A stretch of DNA of 64,000 nucleotides from an uncultured Roseibium sp. (GTDB taxonomy: Bacteria; Pseudomonadota; Alphaproteobacteria; Rhizobiales; Stappiaceae), in the NCBI RefSeq assembly GCF_947496995.1, contig NZ_CANMFD010000001.1, positions 1,670,692 through 1,734,691 of the forward strand, written 5' to 3'. Positions 1 through 9,489 of the stretch are shown here, piece after piece. A program made the position numbers and the translations under genes. Below the pieces are notes generated by a model, which did not search any database, was not told where the DNA came from, and worked only from the letters and a program-made list of their open reading frames with translations. Within the stretch, counting starts at the first letter, position 1, and each line of letters begins with the position of its first letter.

Positions 1-1
1 A

Positions 2-355
2 CTCGTTTTCTTTCAGAGCCCGACCGATATCGCCCTCACGCCTTTACCGCCCGGACAGCGAATCCGGTTGGGCGGTCTGGTCGAGGACGGCTCGGTCGTG
101 CGCTCCGACAATGCGGAAGTTAGTTTTCGTGTCACCGACATGGAGAACACGGTAGCGGTGACCTATAAAGGAATATTGCCGGACCTCTTCCGCGAAGGGC
201 AGGGTGTGGTGACCGAAGGGTTTGTCAATCCGGCCGGGGTCTTCGTCGCCGACAGCGTGCTTGCGAAGCACGATGAAAACTACATACCCAAGGAAGTGGC
301 CGAAGCGCTGAAGAAACAGGGCCATTGGCAGGGCGAAAACGCTGCGGCCAACTGA
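2..355 (+). CDS. ccmE: Cytochrome c maturation protein CcmE, C-terminal part
   Basis: Periplasmic haem chaperone that takes haem from the CcmABCD complex and hands it to the CcmF/H lyase for attachment to apocytochrome c. The 5' end is cut by the window edge; an open frame runs from base 2. The visible part has the family's OB-fold core ([15 protein letters not shown], then [20 protein letters not shown]) and the haem-binding histidine in LAKHDENY near the end. It lies 59 bases upstream of ccmF in the same direction, consistent with one ccm operon. The methionine at base 68 is internal, since homologous sequence continues upstream of it. Identification is firm. Confidence 0.93.
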   Translation, partial: LVFFQSPTDIALTPLPPGQRIRLGGLVEDGSVVRSDNAEVSFRVTDMENTVAVTYKGILPDLFREGQGVVTEGFVNPAGVFVADSVLAKHDENYIPKEVAEALKKQGHWQGENAAAN

Positions 356-414
356 CATTACAGGTTTGTGACCTTGTGGGTCCATGATCTGCTGAACGGA
401 ATCTGGGAGGGTCA

Positions 415-2403
415 ATGATCGTCGAATTCGGACATTACGCGCTGGTGCTGGCGTTTGCCCTGTCGCTTGTGCAATCCGTTGTCCCCCTGTGGGGCGCGTT
501 AGCCGGAGATGACCGGCTCATGGCCGTCGCCCCGCCGGTTTCCGTGACGACGTTTGTCATGGTGCTGCTGTCCTTCGCCGTGTTGACCAACGCCTATCTG
601 ACTGCGGATTTCTCGGTTCTCAACGTTCTGGAAAACTCCCATTCCGCCAAGCCGCTGATCTACAAGTTCACCGGCGTCTGGGGCAATCATGAAGGCTCGA
701 TGCTGCTGTGGGTGCTGATCCTGGTGTTCTTCGGCGCACTTGTCGGGTTTTTCGGAGGCAATCTCCCGAAGGATCTGCGCGCTGCGACGCTGGCGGTCCA
801 GGGCTGGATTTCCGCCGGGTTCATTCTTTTCCTGCTGGCAACATCCAATCCGTTCACACGCGTTGTCAATCCGCCGCTGGAAGGCGCTGATCTCAATCCC
901 ATCCTTCAGGACATCGGTCTGGCGATCCATCCGCCGCTTCTTTATGTTGGCTATGTCGGCTTCTCGATCACGTTCTCCTTCGCCGTCGCCGCTCTGATCC
1001 TTGGGCGCACGGATGCCGCCTGGGCGCGGTGGGTTCGCCCCTGGACGTTGCTCGCCTGGAGCTTTCTGACCCTGGGCATCGCAATGGGCTCCTACTGGGC
1101 CTATTACGAACTTGGCTGGGGGGGCTGGTGGTTCTGGGATCCGGTTGAAAACGCAAGCCTGATGCCCTGGCTGGCCGGGACGGCCCTTCTGCATTCCGCC
1201 ATCGTCATGGAGCGGCGGGAAGCGCTGAAGATCTGGACCATCCTTCTGGCGATCTTCACATTCTCGCTGTCGCTGCTGGGAACTTTCCTGGTCCGCTCCG
1301 GTGTCCTGACTTCCGTGCATGCATTCGCTACCGATCCGACGCGCGGTGTCTTTATTCTGGCTCTGCTGTGTTTCTTCATCGGCGGGTCCCTGGCGCTCTA
1401 CGCCTGGCGGGCGCCGGCGCTCAAACAGGGCGGGCTCTTCGCGCCGATCAGCAGGGAAGGGGCGCTGGTGCTGAACAACCTGTTCCTCACCTCCGCCTGC
1501 GCCGCCGTTTTTGTCGGCACGCTCTATCCCCTGTTTCTGGACGCGGTGACCGGAGAGAAGATCTCCGTTGGCGCGCCGTTCTTCAATCTGACCTTCGGAC
1601 CGTTGATGGTGCCGCTGCTGATCGCAGTTCCCTTCGGCCCCGTGCTTTCCTGGAAACGCGGCGACCTGCTGGCGGCGTCCCAACGGCTCTACGCGGCCTT
1701 CGGCCTCGCCATCTTGATGACGATCTTCACATTCTGGCTCTGGGGCATGGAAAAGGTTCTCGCTCCACTGGGCGTCGGCCTTGCTGTCTGGGTCATGGCA
1801 GGTGCGGTCTCTGAAATTCTCACCCGGGTGAAAATCCTCGAGATCGGCCCCTCCCGTGCCTTCTCGCGCCTGGTCGGCCTGCCGGGATCGGCCTGGGGAA
1901 CCACCATGGCCCATTTCGGCGTCGGCCTGACCGTTCTGGGTATCGTGACCGCCTCGGCGTTTCAGGAAGAGCGGATCGCGACCATGCGGCCGGGAGACGT
2001 CGTGGAGCTGTCCGGCTATCAACTGACATTCGATGGCGCAGCGCCCCGGCGCGGCCCGAATTTCACCGAGGAAGTCGGTCATTTCACGATCCGCCAGGGC
2101 GGCATCTTCGTCGCCGAACTCGATCCCTCGAAGCGCGTCTATACGGCTCGCCAGATGCCGACAACCGAGGCGGCCATCCACACCACCGGGTTCTCGCAGC
2201 TCTATCTGTCCCTCGGAGAAAGCCGGGGCGACGGCGCTGTCGATGTCCGGGTCTATTTCAAGCCGCTGATAACTCTGATCTGGATCGGCTGCGTGATCAT
2301 GGCCCTGGGGGGCGCTATATCGATTGCCGACAGGCGGCTTCGCGTCGGTGCACCGAAACCGGCCAGAAAACGCAAATCGGCTGCGCCGGCGCCGGCGGAG
2401 TAG
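415..2403 (+). CDS. ccmF: Cytochrome c haem lyase subunit CcmF
   Basis: Large inner-membrane subunit of the system I haem lyase, which with CcmH ligates haem from holo-CcmE to the CXXCH motif of apocytochromes. The 662-residue product has the usual family length and about 15 hydrophobic segments. It carries the periplasmic WWD-type haem-handling motif ([14 protein letters not shown]) and an earlier conserved [11 protein letters not shown] segment. A GGGAGG ribosome binding site precedes the ATG. The C-terminus is basic and alanine/proline rich. It lies between ccmE and ccmH, with seven bases to the next start. Confidence 0.96.
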   Translation: MIVEFGHYALVLAFALSLVQSVVPLWGALAGDDRLMAVAPPVSVTTFVMVLLSFAVLTNAYLTADFSVLNVLENSHSAKPLIYKFTGVWGNHEGSMLLWVLILVFFGALVGFFGGNLPKDLRAATLAVQGWISAGFILFLLATSNPFTRVVNPPLEGADLNPILQDIGLAIHPPLLYVGYVGFSITFSFAVAALILGRTDAAWARWVRPWTLLAWSFLTLGIAMGSYWAYYELGWGGWWFWDPVENASLMPWLAGTALLHSAIVMERREALKIWTILLAIFTFSLSLLGTFLVRSGVLTSVHAFATDPTRGVFILALLCFFIGGSLALYAWRAPALKQGGLFAPISREGALVLNNLFLTSACAAVFVGTLYPLFLDAVTGEKISVGAPFFNLTFGPLMVPLLIAVPFGPVLSWKRGDLLAASQRLYAAFGLAILMTIFTFWLWGMEKVLAPLGVGLAVWVMAGAVSEILTRVKILEIGPSRAFSRLVGLPGSAWGTTMAHFGVGLTVLGIVTASAFQEERIATMRPGDVVELSGYQLTFDGAAPRRGPNFTEEVGHFTIRQGGIFVAELDPSKRVYTARQMPTTEAAIHTTGFSQLYLSLGESRGDGAVDVRVYFKPLITLIWIGCVIMALGGAISIADRRLRVGAPKPARKRKSAAPAPAE

Positions 2404-2410
2404 ACATGCG

Positions 2411-2896
2411 ATGATCCGATCCCTTCTCACCAGCTTTCTCCTGTGCCTCTGCCTGCTGGCATCGCCGGCCATGGCTGTCGCCCCGGACGAGGTTCTGGCC
2501 GATCCGGCGCTGGAAGCGCGGGCACGGGTGCTGTCCGCCGAGCTGCGCTGCATGGTGTGTCAGAACCAGTCCATCGACGACAGCGACGCGCCTCTGGCCA
2601 AGGATCTGCGGGTCCTGGTCCGCGAGCGCCTTGTCGCGGGCGACAGCGATGCCCAGGTGATCGACTATCTCGTCTCCCGCTACGGCGAGTTCGTGTTGCT
2701 CAAACCCAGGTTCGCCTGGCACACGTTTGCCCTCTGGGCGGCAGGACCTCTGGCGCTGGTAGCGGGTCTTCTTGCGATTTTCCTTGCCCTGCGCAAACGC
2801 CGGACACAGGCAGCTCAGGCTGCCGACACTCCCGTCGCAGGACTTTCCGAGGAGGAAGAACGCAGGCTGAAGGCGTTGCTGGACGACAACGGCTAA
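2411..2896 (+). CDS. ccmH: Cytochrome c maturation protein CcmH (thiol reductase)
   Basis: Membrane-anchored periplasmic thioredoxin-like protein that reduces the cysteines of apocytochrome c before haem ligation. The 161-residue product has a signal peptide ending near SPAMA, then the diagnostic LRCMVCQNQ redox motif. A single transmembrane helix ([20 protein letters not shown]) and a short cytoplasmic tail follow. The frame is open further upstream inside ccmF. The start at 2411 was chosen because it gives the signal peptide and sits seven bases after the ccmF stop. This is the short CcmH form (CycL type); any CcmI would lie outside this stretch. Confidence 0.95.
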   Translation: MIRSLLTSFLLCLCLLASPAMAVAPDEVLADPALEARARVLSAELRCMVCQNQSIDDSDAPLAKDLRVLVRERLVAGDSDAQVIDYLVSRYGEFVLLKPRFAWHTFALWAAGPLALVAGLLAIFLALRKRRTQAAQAADTPVAGLSEEEERRLKALLDDNG

Positions 2897-3024
2897 GGCA
2901 TTGTCCGGTCGAGTGATTTAATATGATCGGAAGGGGCTCAAGCTCGAGACTTTCACAAATTGCATTGCTGCTGTAACCTTGACACTATTCAGTATCCAAG
3001 TCTTTTCAAAATCATTGGTATTTC

Positions 3025-4572
3025 ATGATGTCAGGATTACTTTCTCGGACTGGATCCTACAGCTGGCCATCGCGATTTTTTGTCGCCGGAGCTTTTGTTT
3101 TTCTGACGCTCGTCAGTGCGTATTCTGTCAGGGCATTCGCTGAAACAACCGAATTTCCGGAAAAGCGGCTGGCGCTGGTCGTGGGTATTGGCGACTACCT
3201 GAATGTTCCCGATCTCGACAACACGCTTCGGGACGGCGCGCTGATCTCCAACACACTCAGATCGCTACAATTCGACGTGGTCGAGAAATACGACCTGGGA
3301 CTGATTGAATTCCGCGCCCTGCTTGAAGACTTTGCGTTCGAGGCGGAAACCGCGGATGTGGCGCTGGTCTATTTTGCCGGTCACGGCGTTGAAGTCGGGG
3401 GACAGAATTTTCTCATTCCCGCCGACTCCGCCGCGGCGTCCAGAAAGGAAGTGGCTCAGTCCTCCATTTCCCTCAACGAGATCCTGGGAGCTGTCGACAA
3501 GGCCAGGCAGTTGCGGATCGTGGTTCTGGATTCCTGCCGCAACGATCCGTTTGAACATCACGAGAGTGTGGAAATCATCGCCCTCGACGAACCCGCCCCT
3601 TTGAGCGGCCTTGCCCCGCCATCGCCGGAACGCGGAACCTTGGTCGCCTATGCTGCGAAGGCCGGAGCGACGGCGCTGGATGGTGACGGCAGCAACAGCC
3701 CCTTCGCTCGCGCGCTCTCCGACACGTTGCAGATTAGAGACCTGGAGATCGGACTGGCTTTCCGGCAAATTCGCGACACCGTCCTTCAGACGACCGGCAA
3801 CATGCAGGAACCGCACACATATGGGTCCTTGTCCGGCGAACCCTATTTCCTCGCCGGCCAGAAGCAGATGATCAACGCCCTGGAGGCTGCCGAGAGAAAG
3901 AATGCCTGGGCCACGCTTGAAGTCGACCAGGAAAATCAGCTCACGGCGCTGGCGGACAAGGGAGACATACGTGCCTTGAAGGGGCTGGCCTACATGCGGC
4001 TGGACCCGAACGAAAAACGCTATGACCCGGAGCGCGCGGCAGAGCTCTTGCGGCAGGCTTCCGATGCCGGGGATCCCGAAGCGATGTTCGAACTCGCACG
4101 GCTCTACGAGAGGGGCATTGGCGTCGATCAGGATATTGACGAAGCTTTGAACCTGTACCGGCAGTCGGCAGCTGAAAACTTTGCCGATGCGATCAACGAT
4201 CTCGGCTTCCTGCATTTTCAGGGAGGGCTGGGTGTTCCCCGCGATCCGGTCAAGGCGATCGAGTTCTTTCAGCGTGCCGCCGACCTGCGTCACCCTGAAG
4301 CCATGTTTAATTATGCGGCTTTGATAGATGACGGTGATGTCGAGGACCGGTCTCTGGAGGATGCTGCGAATTATCTTTATCAGGCGCTCAGGACCGGCAA
4401 CGAACAGGTTCTGAGCCTCCTTTCGGAAAGCCCCGACATGTTCAAGCAGGGAACCCGGCGGGCGTTGCAGGCAAGATTGACTGACCGGGCATTTTATGAA
4501 GGCGCGATTGACGGACAATTCGGTCCGCAAACCAGGCGCGGATTGCGCCGGGCATACGGTCTTTCGCAATAA
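3025..4572 (+). CDS. Secreted caspase-like (C14) protease with Sel1 repeats and peptidoglycan-binding-like C-terminus
   Basis: The 515-residue protein begins with a signal peptide or membrane anchor (about residues 18-39, ending AFA). A caspase/metacaspase p20 domain follows (about 47-275): VVGIGDY, catalytic histidine H120 in YFAGHG, and catalytic cysteine C171 in VVLDSCRNDPF. Residues 300-460 hold several Sel1-type TPR repeats (AAELLRQASDAGDPEAMFELARLYERGIGV and similar). The last 35 residues (DRAFYEGAIDGQFGPQTRR) resemble a peptidoglycan-binding type 1 module. Expected reaction is cleavage after basic residues in the periplasm; the substrate is unknown. It has its own 128-base upstream gap, so it is probably not part of the ccm operon. 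Confidence 0.85.
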   Translation: MMSGLLSRTGSYSWPSRFFVAGAFVFLTLVSAYSVRAFAETTEFPEKRLALVVGIGDYLNVPDLDNTLRDGALISNTLRSLQFDVVEKYDLGLIEFRALLEDFAFEAETADVALVYFAGHGVEVGGQNFLIPADSAAASRKEVAQSSISLNEILGAVDKARQLRIVVLDSCRNDPFEHHESVEIIALDEPAPLSGLAPPSPERGTLVAYAAKAGATALDGDGSNSPFARALSDTLQIRDLEIGLAFRQIRDTVLQTTGNMQEPHTYGSLSGEPYFLAGQKQMINALEAAERKNAWATLEVDQENQLTALADKGDIRALKGLAYMRLDPNEKRYDPERAAELLRQASDAGDPEAMFELARLYERGIGVDQDIDEALNLYRQSAAENFADAINDLGFLHFQGGLGVPRDPVKAIEFFQRAADLRHPEAMFNYAALIDDGDVEDRSLEDAANYLYQALRTGNEQVLSLLSESPDMFKQGTRRALQARLTDRAFYEGAIDGQFGPQTRRGLRRAYGLSQ

Positions 4573-4654
4573 TACTCTTCCGGACGTTCCTTTGCAGATT
4601 GGGGAACCTCGGCAATGTTCTTTTATAAATCTGATAAGTTCTGGGGAAATTCAA

Positions 4655-5284
4655 ATGCATGTTTCCATTTCTGCAAAAGCCATTCTCGTTCTTGCCGGTG
4701 TTGCAATCTCCGGCGTTTTCACAACCTCGAGCCAGGCTGCCTGGACGGGGTCTTCCGATGACACGTCGCTGGACCTGTCTGTCGAAGGGTTCCGCTCCGA
4801 CGAGATCCTCGGGCAAGTCGGACAGCCGGTGTCAAATGACGGTCTTCTGCAATTGGCATTTGCCGATGACGTCACCCAGGCGGTCGTCAAACAGATCCAG
4901 AGAGGCGCGAGCGAATGCAGCCGGCTGGAGGTCGTCTACAGGCTGGACTGTTTGCAGCGCGTCTTTTCGCAGGCGAGCGGCGCCACAGGCAGGAAGCCGG
5001 ACTACTCCACCGTGAATTCGGAATTGCGAAAGCTTTCCAGAACGCTGAAAGGGATCGTCGGCAAGAACCAGGACCGGAAAGCCCCGAAAGCCAAGCTGGG
5101 CAACAAATCCTACCGGGCAGTTTCCAAAGCGGCACTCCGCGAGGTGAACAAACTTGCATCCAAGGCGATCGAGGAAACCGCCACAAAGCTGCTTCGTTCC
5201 GCAGGGAACTCGCAAAAGCGTAAAGTGCATTATACGCGCATCGCCAATGCGGTGAATTCGACCAAGAAGATCCTGAGATCCTGA
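4655..5284 (+). CDS. Secreted protein of unknown function
   Basis: A 209-residue protein that I do not recognise. It has a clear signal peptide (AKAILVLAGVAISGVF) with likely cleavage after SSQA. The mature part starts acidic, has two cysteines (ASECSRLEVVYRLDCLQR) that could form a disulfide, and ends in a lysine/arginine-rich helical tail. The upstream open frame overlaps the previous gene; the start at 4655 is chosen because it begins the signal peptide and follows a GGGGAA-like site. It lies 82 bases behind the caspase-like gene on the same strand and may be its partner, but only position supports that. Confidence 0.7.
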   Translation: MHVSISAKAILVLAGVAISGVFTTSSQAAWTGSSDDTSLDLSVEGFRSDEILGQVGQPVSNDGLLQLAFADDVTQAVVKQIQRGASECSRLEVVYRLDCLQRVFSQASGATGRKPDYSTVNSELRKLSRTLKGIVGKNQDRKAPKAKLGNKSYRAVSKAALREVNKLASKAIEETATKLLRSAGNSQKRKVHYTRIANAVNSTKKILRS

Positions 5285-5306
5285 GCAGCGGCTACGGGAC
5301 AATATC

Positions 5307-5338
5307 GACCGCCGGGCTGTCATTTTGTGCCGGCGGTC
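5307..5338 (+). terminator. Hairpin after the secreted unknown gene
   Basis: A perfect 9-bp stem (GACCGCCGG with CCGGCGGTC) around a 14-base loop starts 22 bases after the stop of the preceding gene. It is not followed by a strong T-run, so it may be a processing or weak termination site. Confidence 0.45.
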
Positions 5339-5441
5339 AATCCTTTCACGAAGTTGTCTGTGGGAGTGACTTGCATACCCGGCTCGCGCGGTTACTTCTG
5401 AAGCGTTCTTCAAATGCTGTATCTCGCGAGGAGGCCCACGA

Positions 5442-6683
5442 ATGGCAAACCGTCCGCTGAAACTGGAATTCGACGGCGCTCATGGCGCACGGCTCGCAGC
5501 CCGGCTGGATCTTCCCCCCGGAAAAGTCAGAGCCTTTGCGCTGTTTGCGCATTGTTTTACCTGTTCCAAGGACATCGTTGCCGCCCGTCATATCGCCGCC
5601 GCACTCAGCGCGGAAGGCATTGCGGTTCTGCGCTTCGATTTTACCGGCCTGGGCGGCAGCGGTGGCGATTTCTCCTCCACAGGCTTTTCCTCCAATGTGG
5701 AGGATCTGAAGCTGGCCGCGGATTTTCTCCGCAAGACCTATGAAGCACCACAGCTCCTGATCGGGCATTCGCTCGGCGGCGCCGCGATGCTTGCCGTGGC
5801 GGGCGACATTCCCGAAGCGCGGGCAGTGGTGACGATCGGTGCGCCCTCCGATGCCGATCACGTTCTTCACAATTTCAATGGCTCCATCGAGGAAATACGC
5901 GAAAAGGGGGCAGGGGAGGTGACCCTTGCTGGCCGCCGTTTCACGATCCGCAGCGAGTTTCTCGACGATCTGCAGGCGCAGTCGGTCAGGGAAAAGACCG
6001 CGGAATTGCACAAGGCCCTCCTGGTCATGCATGCGCCGCTCGACGAGACGGTCGGCATAGACAACGCCACCAATATCTTCGTGGCGGCGCGCCACCCCAA
6101 GAGCTTTGTCTCGCTGGATACGGCAGACCATCTGCTGTCGGCAGAAGAGGACGCCAGCTATGCCGCCAGGGTGATTGCTGCCTGGGCGGGCAGATATCTG
6201 GACATGGGCGCACGCGAGACCGCCAGCGAGGTGAAGGACGGGGTCGAGGTCCAGGAAACCGGCCTGGGGAAATACCAGGTGATGGTGACGAGCGGAGCGC
6301 ACAGGTTGCTTGCCGACGAACCCGTGGAAGTCGGCGGTCTGGACAGCGGGCCGTCGCCTTACGGTTATCTGTCGGCCGCGCTTGGAGCCTGCACGGTCAT
6401 GACACTGCGCATGTATGCCGACAGGAAAGGTATCGATGTCGAAAGGATCGGCACGCGTATCCTGCATGGCAAGGTTCACGCAGCGGACTGCGAGGAATGC
6501 TCTGACGACCTGAAAGCGCACGGCGGGAGGATCGACAGGTTCGAACGGCTGATCTCCCTTGAGGGAGATCTCGATGAGACCACACGGCAACGCATGCTGG
6601 AAATCGCCGACAAGTGCCCGGTTCACAGGACACTGGAGGCCGGAGCGGCGGTGGTGACGCGGGAGGTTCCGTCAAAGACCTGA
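5442..6683 (+). CDS. Bifunctional alpha/beta hydrolase - OsmC family protein
   Basis: A 413-residue fusion. Residues 1-250 are an alpha/beta hydrolase with the nucleophile elbow GHSLGGAAM, an acidic residue near APLDETV and a late histidine in DTADHLLS. Residues 260-413 are an OsmC/Ohr-like domain with two redox cysteines: the peroxidatic one in AALGACTVMTLRMYA and the second in ADKCPVHRTL. OsmC-type proteins reduce organic hydroperoxides with thiols; the hydrolase half may feed an acyl or peroxide substrate to it. This domain order is a known fusion in proteobacteria. The ribosome binding site is GCGAGGAGG just upstream. The gene appears monocistronic. Confidence 0.9.
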   Translation: MANRPLKLEFDGAHGARLAARLDLPPGKVRAFALFAHCFTCSKDIVAARHIAAALSAEGIAVLRFDFTGLGGSGGDFSSTGFSSNVEDLKLAADFLRKTYEAPQLLIGHSLGGAAMLAVAGDIPEARAVVTIGAPSDADHVLHNFNGSIEEIREKGAGEVTLAGRRFTIRSEFLDDLQAQSVREKTAELHKALLVMHAPLDETVGIDNATNIFVAARHPKSFVSLDTADHLLSAEEDASYAARVIAAWAGRYLDMGARETASEVKDGVEVQETGLGKYQVMVTSGAHRLLADEPVEVGGLDSGPSPYGYLSAALGACTVMTLRMYADRKGIDVERIGTRILHGKVHAADCEECSDDLKAHGGRIDRFERLISLEGDLDETTRQRMLEIADKCPVHRTLEAGAAVVTREVPSKT

Positions 6684-6740
6684 GGATTGGCGCGGCGATT
6701 TCCGCAATAGTCTCGTGCATTCACTTGAGCGCAGGAAACT

Positions 6741-7820
6741 TCAGGCGAGTTCTCTTTGCAGCGTACCGAGCCGTATTTTCGTGAATGACAGCAGGCGGCG
6801 GGCGTCCTTGTCGGAGAGCGCCTCGTAATCGTTTGCCCATTTCTCGACGGTCGATTGCGGCTGTTTACTGTGGTTCGCGCGCGCACGGCACAAAGCCGAG
6901 TACTCACCATCTTCAACGCCAAGCGCCCGGCAGAGAACCGCAACGCCCGTAGCATCGTAGCGAAGCATGACGTTGGTCACGTATTTCTGTTCCATGCCCG
7001 ACATCTCGGCAAGCAGGAAACTGATGTCGAACAGGTTGTTGGACAGCGAAAGCTGCGTGATGGCCTTTCCCAGCGAGCGCTGGCCGGTGCGGACTTCCTT
7101 CAAGGTGACCTTAGCACAGATGCGCGTCGCCTTGCGTTCCAGTTTGGTGCTGGTGACGATCTTGCTGGCCTCCCGGAAGAGGTCGTGAAGCAGTGCTTCA
7201 TTTTCGTCACGCATTCGACGGATCCTGATCTGCTGCGGCTCCGGCATCAGGCTGATCAATTTGTCATAGTCGACTTCCGTGATGTCTGAACGTTCCATCA
7301 TCGCGTCGCGGATCGTCTCGTCATTCTCCGCCAGCTTGATCAGCATGCGGGAACCCCAACCGGAGATTTCCGCACCCGCGTTCTCGGCGACCGACTGTTT
7401 GACGGGCTTTTCGCCGCGCTCCAGAAGGACGTCCGTCACCCGCGATTCCAGATGCTTGCGTTTCGAAATTGCAAGGAGATGACCTTGCCCCATCGTTTTC
7501 GCGAGGTAGAGGATATCGGTCATGTCGAGGGCATTGGAAGAGGTCAGCATGGGGCGGGCGATGTCGATATCCTCACGGCCCAACTCGCAGGCAACCTGCT
7601 GTGAGGTGCTGTCGATCGGAGCAAGCTTTTCCGAAATCGCCCGTTTCTGAGCCGGCTCCATCATCGGAAGCATGCTTTCCAGAACGGAATTGAAAATCGC
7701 GATCTCTTCCGTCTGGCAACTGTCCGCGCCTTTCACGAACAGGCGGGTAACATGCTCAACCAGTTGATGCCGCTTTTCCGGTGAACTTTCCTGGGCAACG
7801 TTGAGAAGTTTGGTGATCAT
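6741..7820 (-). CDS. DUF2336 domain protein (paralogue 1)
   Basis: A 359-residue, all-helical cytoplasmic protein with no membrane segment and no known catalytic motif. It shares the pattern of the DUF2336 family with two other genes here: an N-terminal KRHQLVEHVTRLFV segment, a middle LMPEPQQIRIRRMRDENEALLHDLF segment, then YDATGVAVLCRALGV, and a final DYEALSDKDARRLLSFTKIRL segment. Function is unknown; the helical repeats suggest protein-protein contacts. An 18-bp palindrome lies about 100 bases upstream of its start. An ATATG start context without a strong Shine-Dalgarno sequence is visible. Confidence 0.8.
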   Translation of the reverse strand: MITKLLNVAQESSPEKRHQLVEHVTRLFVKGADSCQTEEIAIFNSVLESMLPMMEPAQKRAISEKLAPIDSTSQQVACELGREDIDIARPMLTSSNALDMTDILYLAKTMGQGHLLAISKRKHLESRVTDVLLERGEKPVKQSVAENAGAEISGWGSRMLIKLAENDETIRDAMMERSDITEVDYDKLISLMPEPQQIRIRRMRDENEALLHDLFREASKIVTSTKLERKATRICAKVTLKEVRTGQRSLGKAITQLSLSNNLFDISFLLAEMSGMEQKYVTNVMLRYDATGVAVLCRALGVEDGEYSALCRARANHSKQPQSTVEKWANDYEALSDKDARRLLSFTKIRLGTLQRELA

Positions 7821-8230
7821 ATGGGGTCATCCGCTTTTCTTGCGTTACGACTACCGAAAAGACGTTTACAACAAGATAAAGCAAATAAGGAAATTTTCAT
7901 ATTTGCGAAAACTCTAGGTAATTATCGCGATAATTAACGATAATTGTGTCGATGATGAAGTAGCCATATCCACATATTGTTGGTTTGTTGATGGTGTATC
8001 GAAAACATCTACGTAGAAATCATTACCCGACCGCTCCGGAAGCCAAAATGTTCTCGCGAACAAGCCGCACGGAAGCACTTGTGTGCGATGACAGCTCACC
8101 GAGTTGCGCTGAGCCCAAGGAAGGTGAGGCAGAGGATGGGCTGCAGGAGGCTTCAACGCTGCTTGAAATGGCCGGGAGGCATGCAGTCCGCGTAAGTGGC
8201 GCCTGGGTGTGACGTCACGCGGCGAAAGAC
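7821..8230. other. Intergenic region upstream of DUF2336 paralogue 1
   Basis: About 410 bases with lower GC content near its left end. It holds an 18-bp AT-rich palindrome (7919-7936), a further CGATAATT half-site directly after it, and a 10-bp GTGACGTCAC palindrome at 8209-8218. A 75-codon open frame at 7985-8212 has no ribosome binding site or recognisable product and is not annotated as a gene. Confidence 0.5.
7919..7936. promoter_or_regulatory. 18-bp perfect palindrome, candidate operator
   Basis: TAATTATCGCGATAATTA reads identically on both strands. The half-site CGATAATT recurs at once downstream (ACGATAATTG), giving three half-sites in about 30 bases. It is about 100 bases upstream of the leftward DUF2336 gene, a typical place for a dimeric regulator. 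I do not recognise the cognate regulator. Confidence 0.55.
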
Positions 8231-8313
8231 TAGGTGTGCTTTCCAATGAGGTTGTTCACCGGTCAGTCGCCTGAACCACAATCGCTGAACAACCTCATTG
8301 GAAAGCACACCTA
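8231..8313. repeat. 28-bp perfect inverted repeat with 27-base loop
   Basis: The arm at 8231-8258 is the exact reverse complement of the arm at 8286-8313 (TAGGTGTGCTTTCCAATGAG then GTTGTTCA, and its complement). The loop is 27 bases. The right arm contains the TAG stop codon of the leftward DUF2336 paralogue 2. The stem is far longer than in normal intrinsic terminators and lacks a T-run on either strand. It may end or stabilise that transcript, or be a remnant of a small mobile palindrome. Confidence 0.8.
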
Positions 8314-9309
8314 AGCCGCCACTTCCTGTCTGACGGTTTTCAGCCTGATTTTCATGAGGGCGAGCAGCCGCCGCGCATCTGTCTCGTCCAGCATATGGTA
8401 ATTGGTGAGCCACTTGCTGCCGGTGCTTTCCGGAAATTTCAGGTGCTTGCAACGCTCCTTGCAAATCGCCTGAAATTCCTTCGCGCCGATGCCCGTAGAC
8501 CTGCAGACGGTGGCGATACCGGTCGAGTCGTAGCGGATCATGAGCTTGTGGACATATTTCATGTCCAGCGCAGAGAAGAAGGACAGAAGAGCGACTACGT
8601 CGAGGAGGTTGTGTTCAACGGCAAGCTGATACACCGCCTTGTTCAGGGTTGTCTTGCCGAGCTGGATACCCACCACCCAGGACTTCGGGCCGATTTTGGC
8701 TGGCCGCCTTGTCAGTTCGGCGCCTGCTGCGACTTCGCTGTCGTCCTTGAAAAGGTCATCCAGCACCTCCTCGTTGGATTTGCGCAGATGCCGGAGGCGG
8801 TCACCCAGTTGCCGGGGCATGTCCTTAACCAGGGCCTCGAACTCGGCCATGGTGATTTCGGCGCCCAGATTGGCAGCAAGGGTCTGCTTGACCTCCCTGT
8901 CGCCCCGTTTGAGCATGAATTGGGAAAGGTCCTTGCCGACATGATCGCGCTTTGCCATGGCCAGGAGATGTCCCTGGCTTTTGGTTTCGGCGATCTTCAG
9001 CAGATCCGCATCCGTCAGGGATTGTGAGCGTTCCAGGACGGCTTTGGCGACGGGTAGATCGTCCGCGGCAATCGTGGCTGCAAGACTGGAGGACGTCGCC
9101 AGTGTGTCGGCAAGTCGCTCCGACACTTCCTTGCGTGTCTCCGGGTCAAGGGAACCGTAAACACCTTCCAGCATGCCATTGAGAAGATTCGATTCTTCCG
9201 AGCCGACATCATCGGTTCTTGCCGCGAGCAAGCCTGTAACATGCTCAGCAAGCTGGTGCTTTTTCTTCGAAGAACTTTCTTTGGCAAGCTGGAGAAGTGT
9301 ATCGATCAT
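8311..9309 (-). CDS. DUF2336 domain protein (paralogue 2)
   Basis: A 332-residue helical protein paralogous to the genes on either side. Shared landmarks are KKHQLAEHVTGLLA near the N-terminus, MPRQLGDRLRHLRKSNEEVLDDLF in the middle, RYDSTGIATVCRSTGI, and YHMLDETDARRLLALMKIRL at the end. No signal peptide, membrane segment or catalytic motif is visible. Its stop codon lies inside the right arm of a 28-bp perfect inverted repeat. The ribosome binding site is AGGGTGG before the ATG. Function is unknown; a cytoplasmic scaffold or signalling role is only a guess. Confidence 0.8.
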   Translation of the reverse strand: MIDTLLQLAKESSSKKKHQLAEHVTGLLAARTDDVGSEESNLLNGMLEGVYGSLDPETRKEVSERLADTLATSSSLAATIAADDLPVAKAVLERSQSLTDADLLKIAETKSQGHLLAMAKRDHVGKDLSQFMLKRGDREVKQTLAANLGAEITMAEFEALVKDMPRQLGDRLRHLRKSNEEVLDDLFKDDSEVAAGAELTRRPAKIGPKSWVVGIQLGKTTLNKAVYQLAVEHNLLDVVALLSFFSALDMKYVHKLMIRYDSTGIATVCRSTGIGAKEFQAICKERCKHLKFPESTGSKWLTNYHMLDETDARRLLALMKIRLKTVRQEVAA

Positions 9310-9489
9310 GGAGCCACCCTATTACCAGAAGTTTCGCAGAATTTCCTTTACAAGCCGTGAATAAGGTCAAAAAAACACTGGCAAAATTACTTAGTCTCTG
9401 CGAGCCGTTCCCGGCAAGACTTGTGCCCGCAAGCTGGCTGCACGACTGAAAATCTTGACGCAATTCCGGCTTTGCTTCATGGGACTGAT

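Noticed and set aside
499-2553. Long open frame on the minus strand across ccmF
   Set aside because: It is the antisense of a firmly identified gene, rich in R, Q and G, with no recognisable domain. Similar antisense frames over other high-GC genes were dropped for the same reason.
2979-3007. TTGACA before the caspase-like gene as a promoter
   Set aside because: No acceptable -10 element at 16-18 bases spacing.
7985-8212. 75-codon open frame between DUF2336 genes
   Set aside because: No ribosome binding site, no recognisable sequence, and it overlaps palindromes; treated as intergenic.
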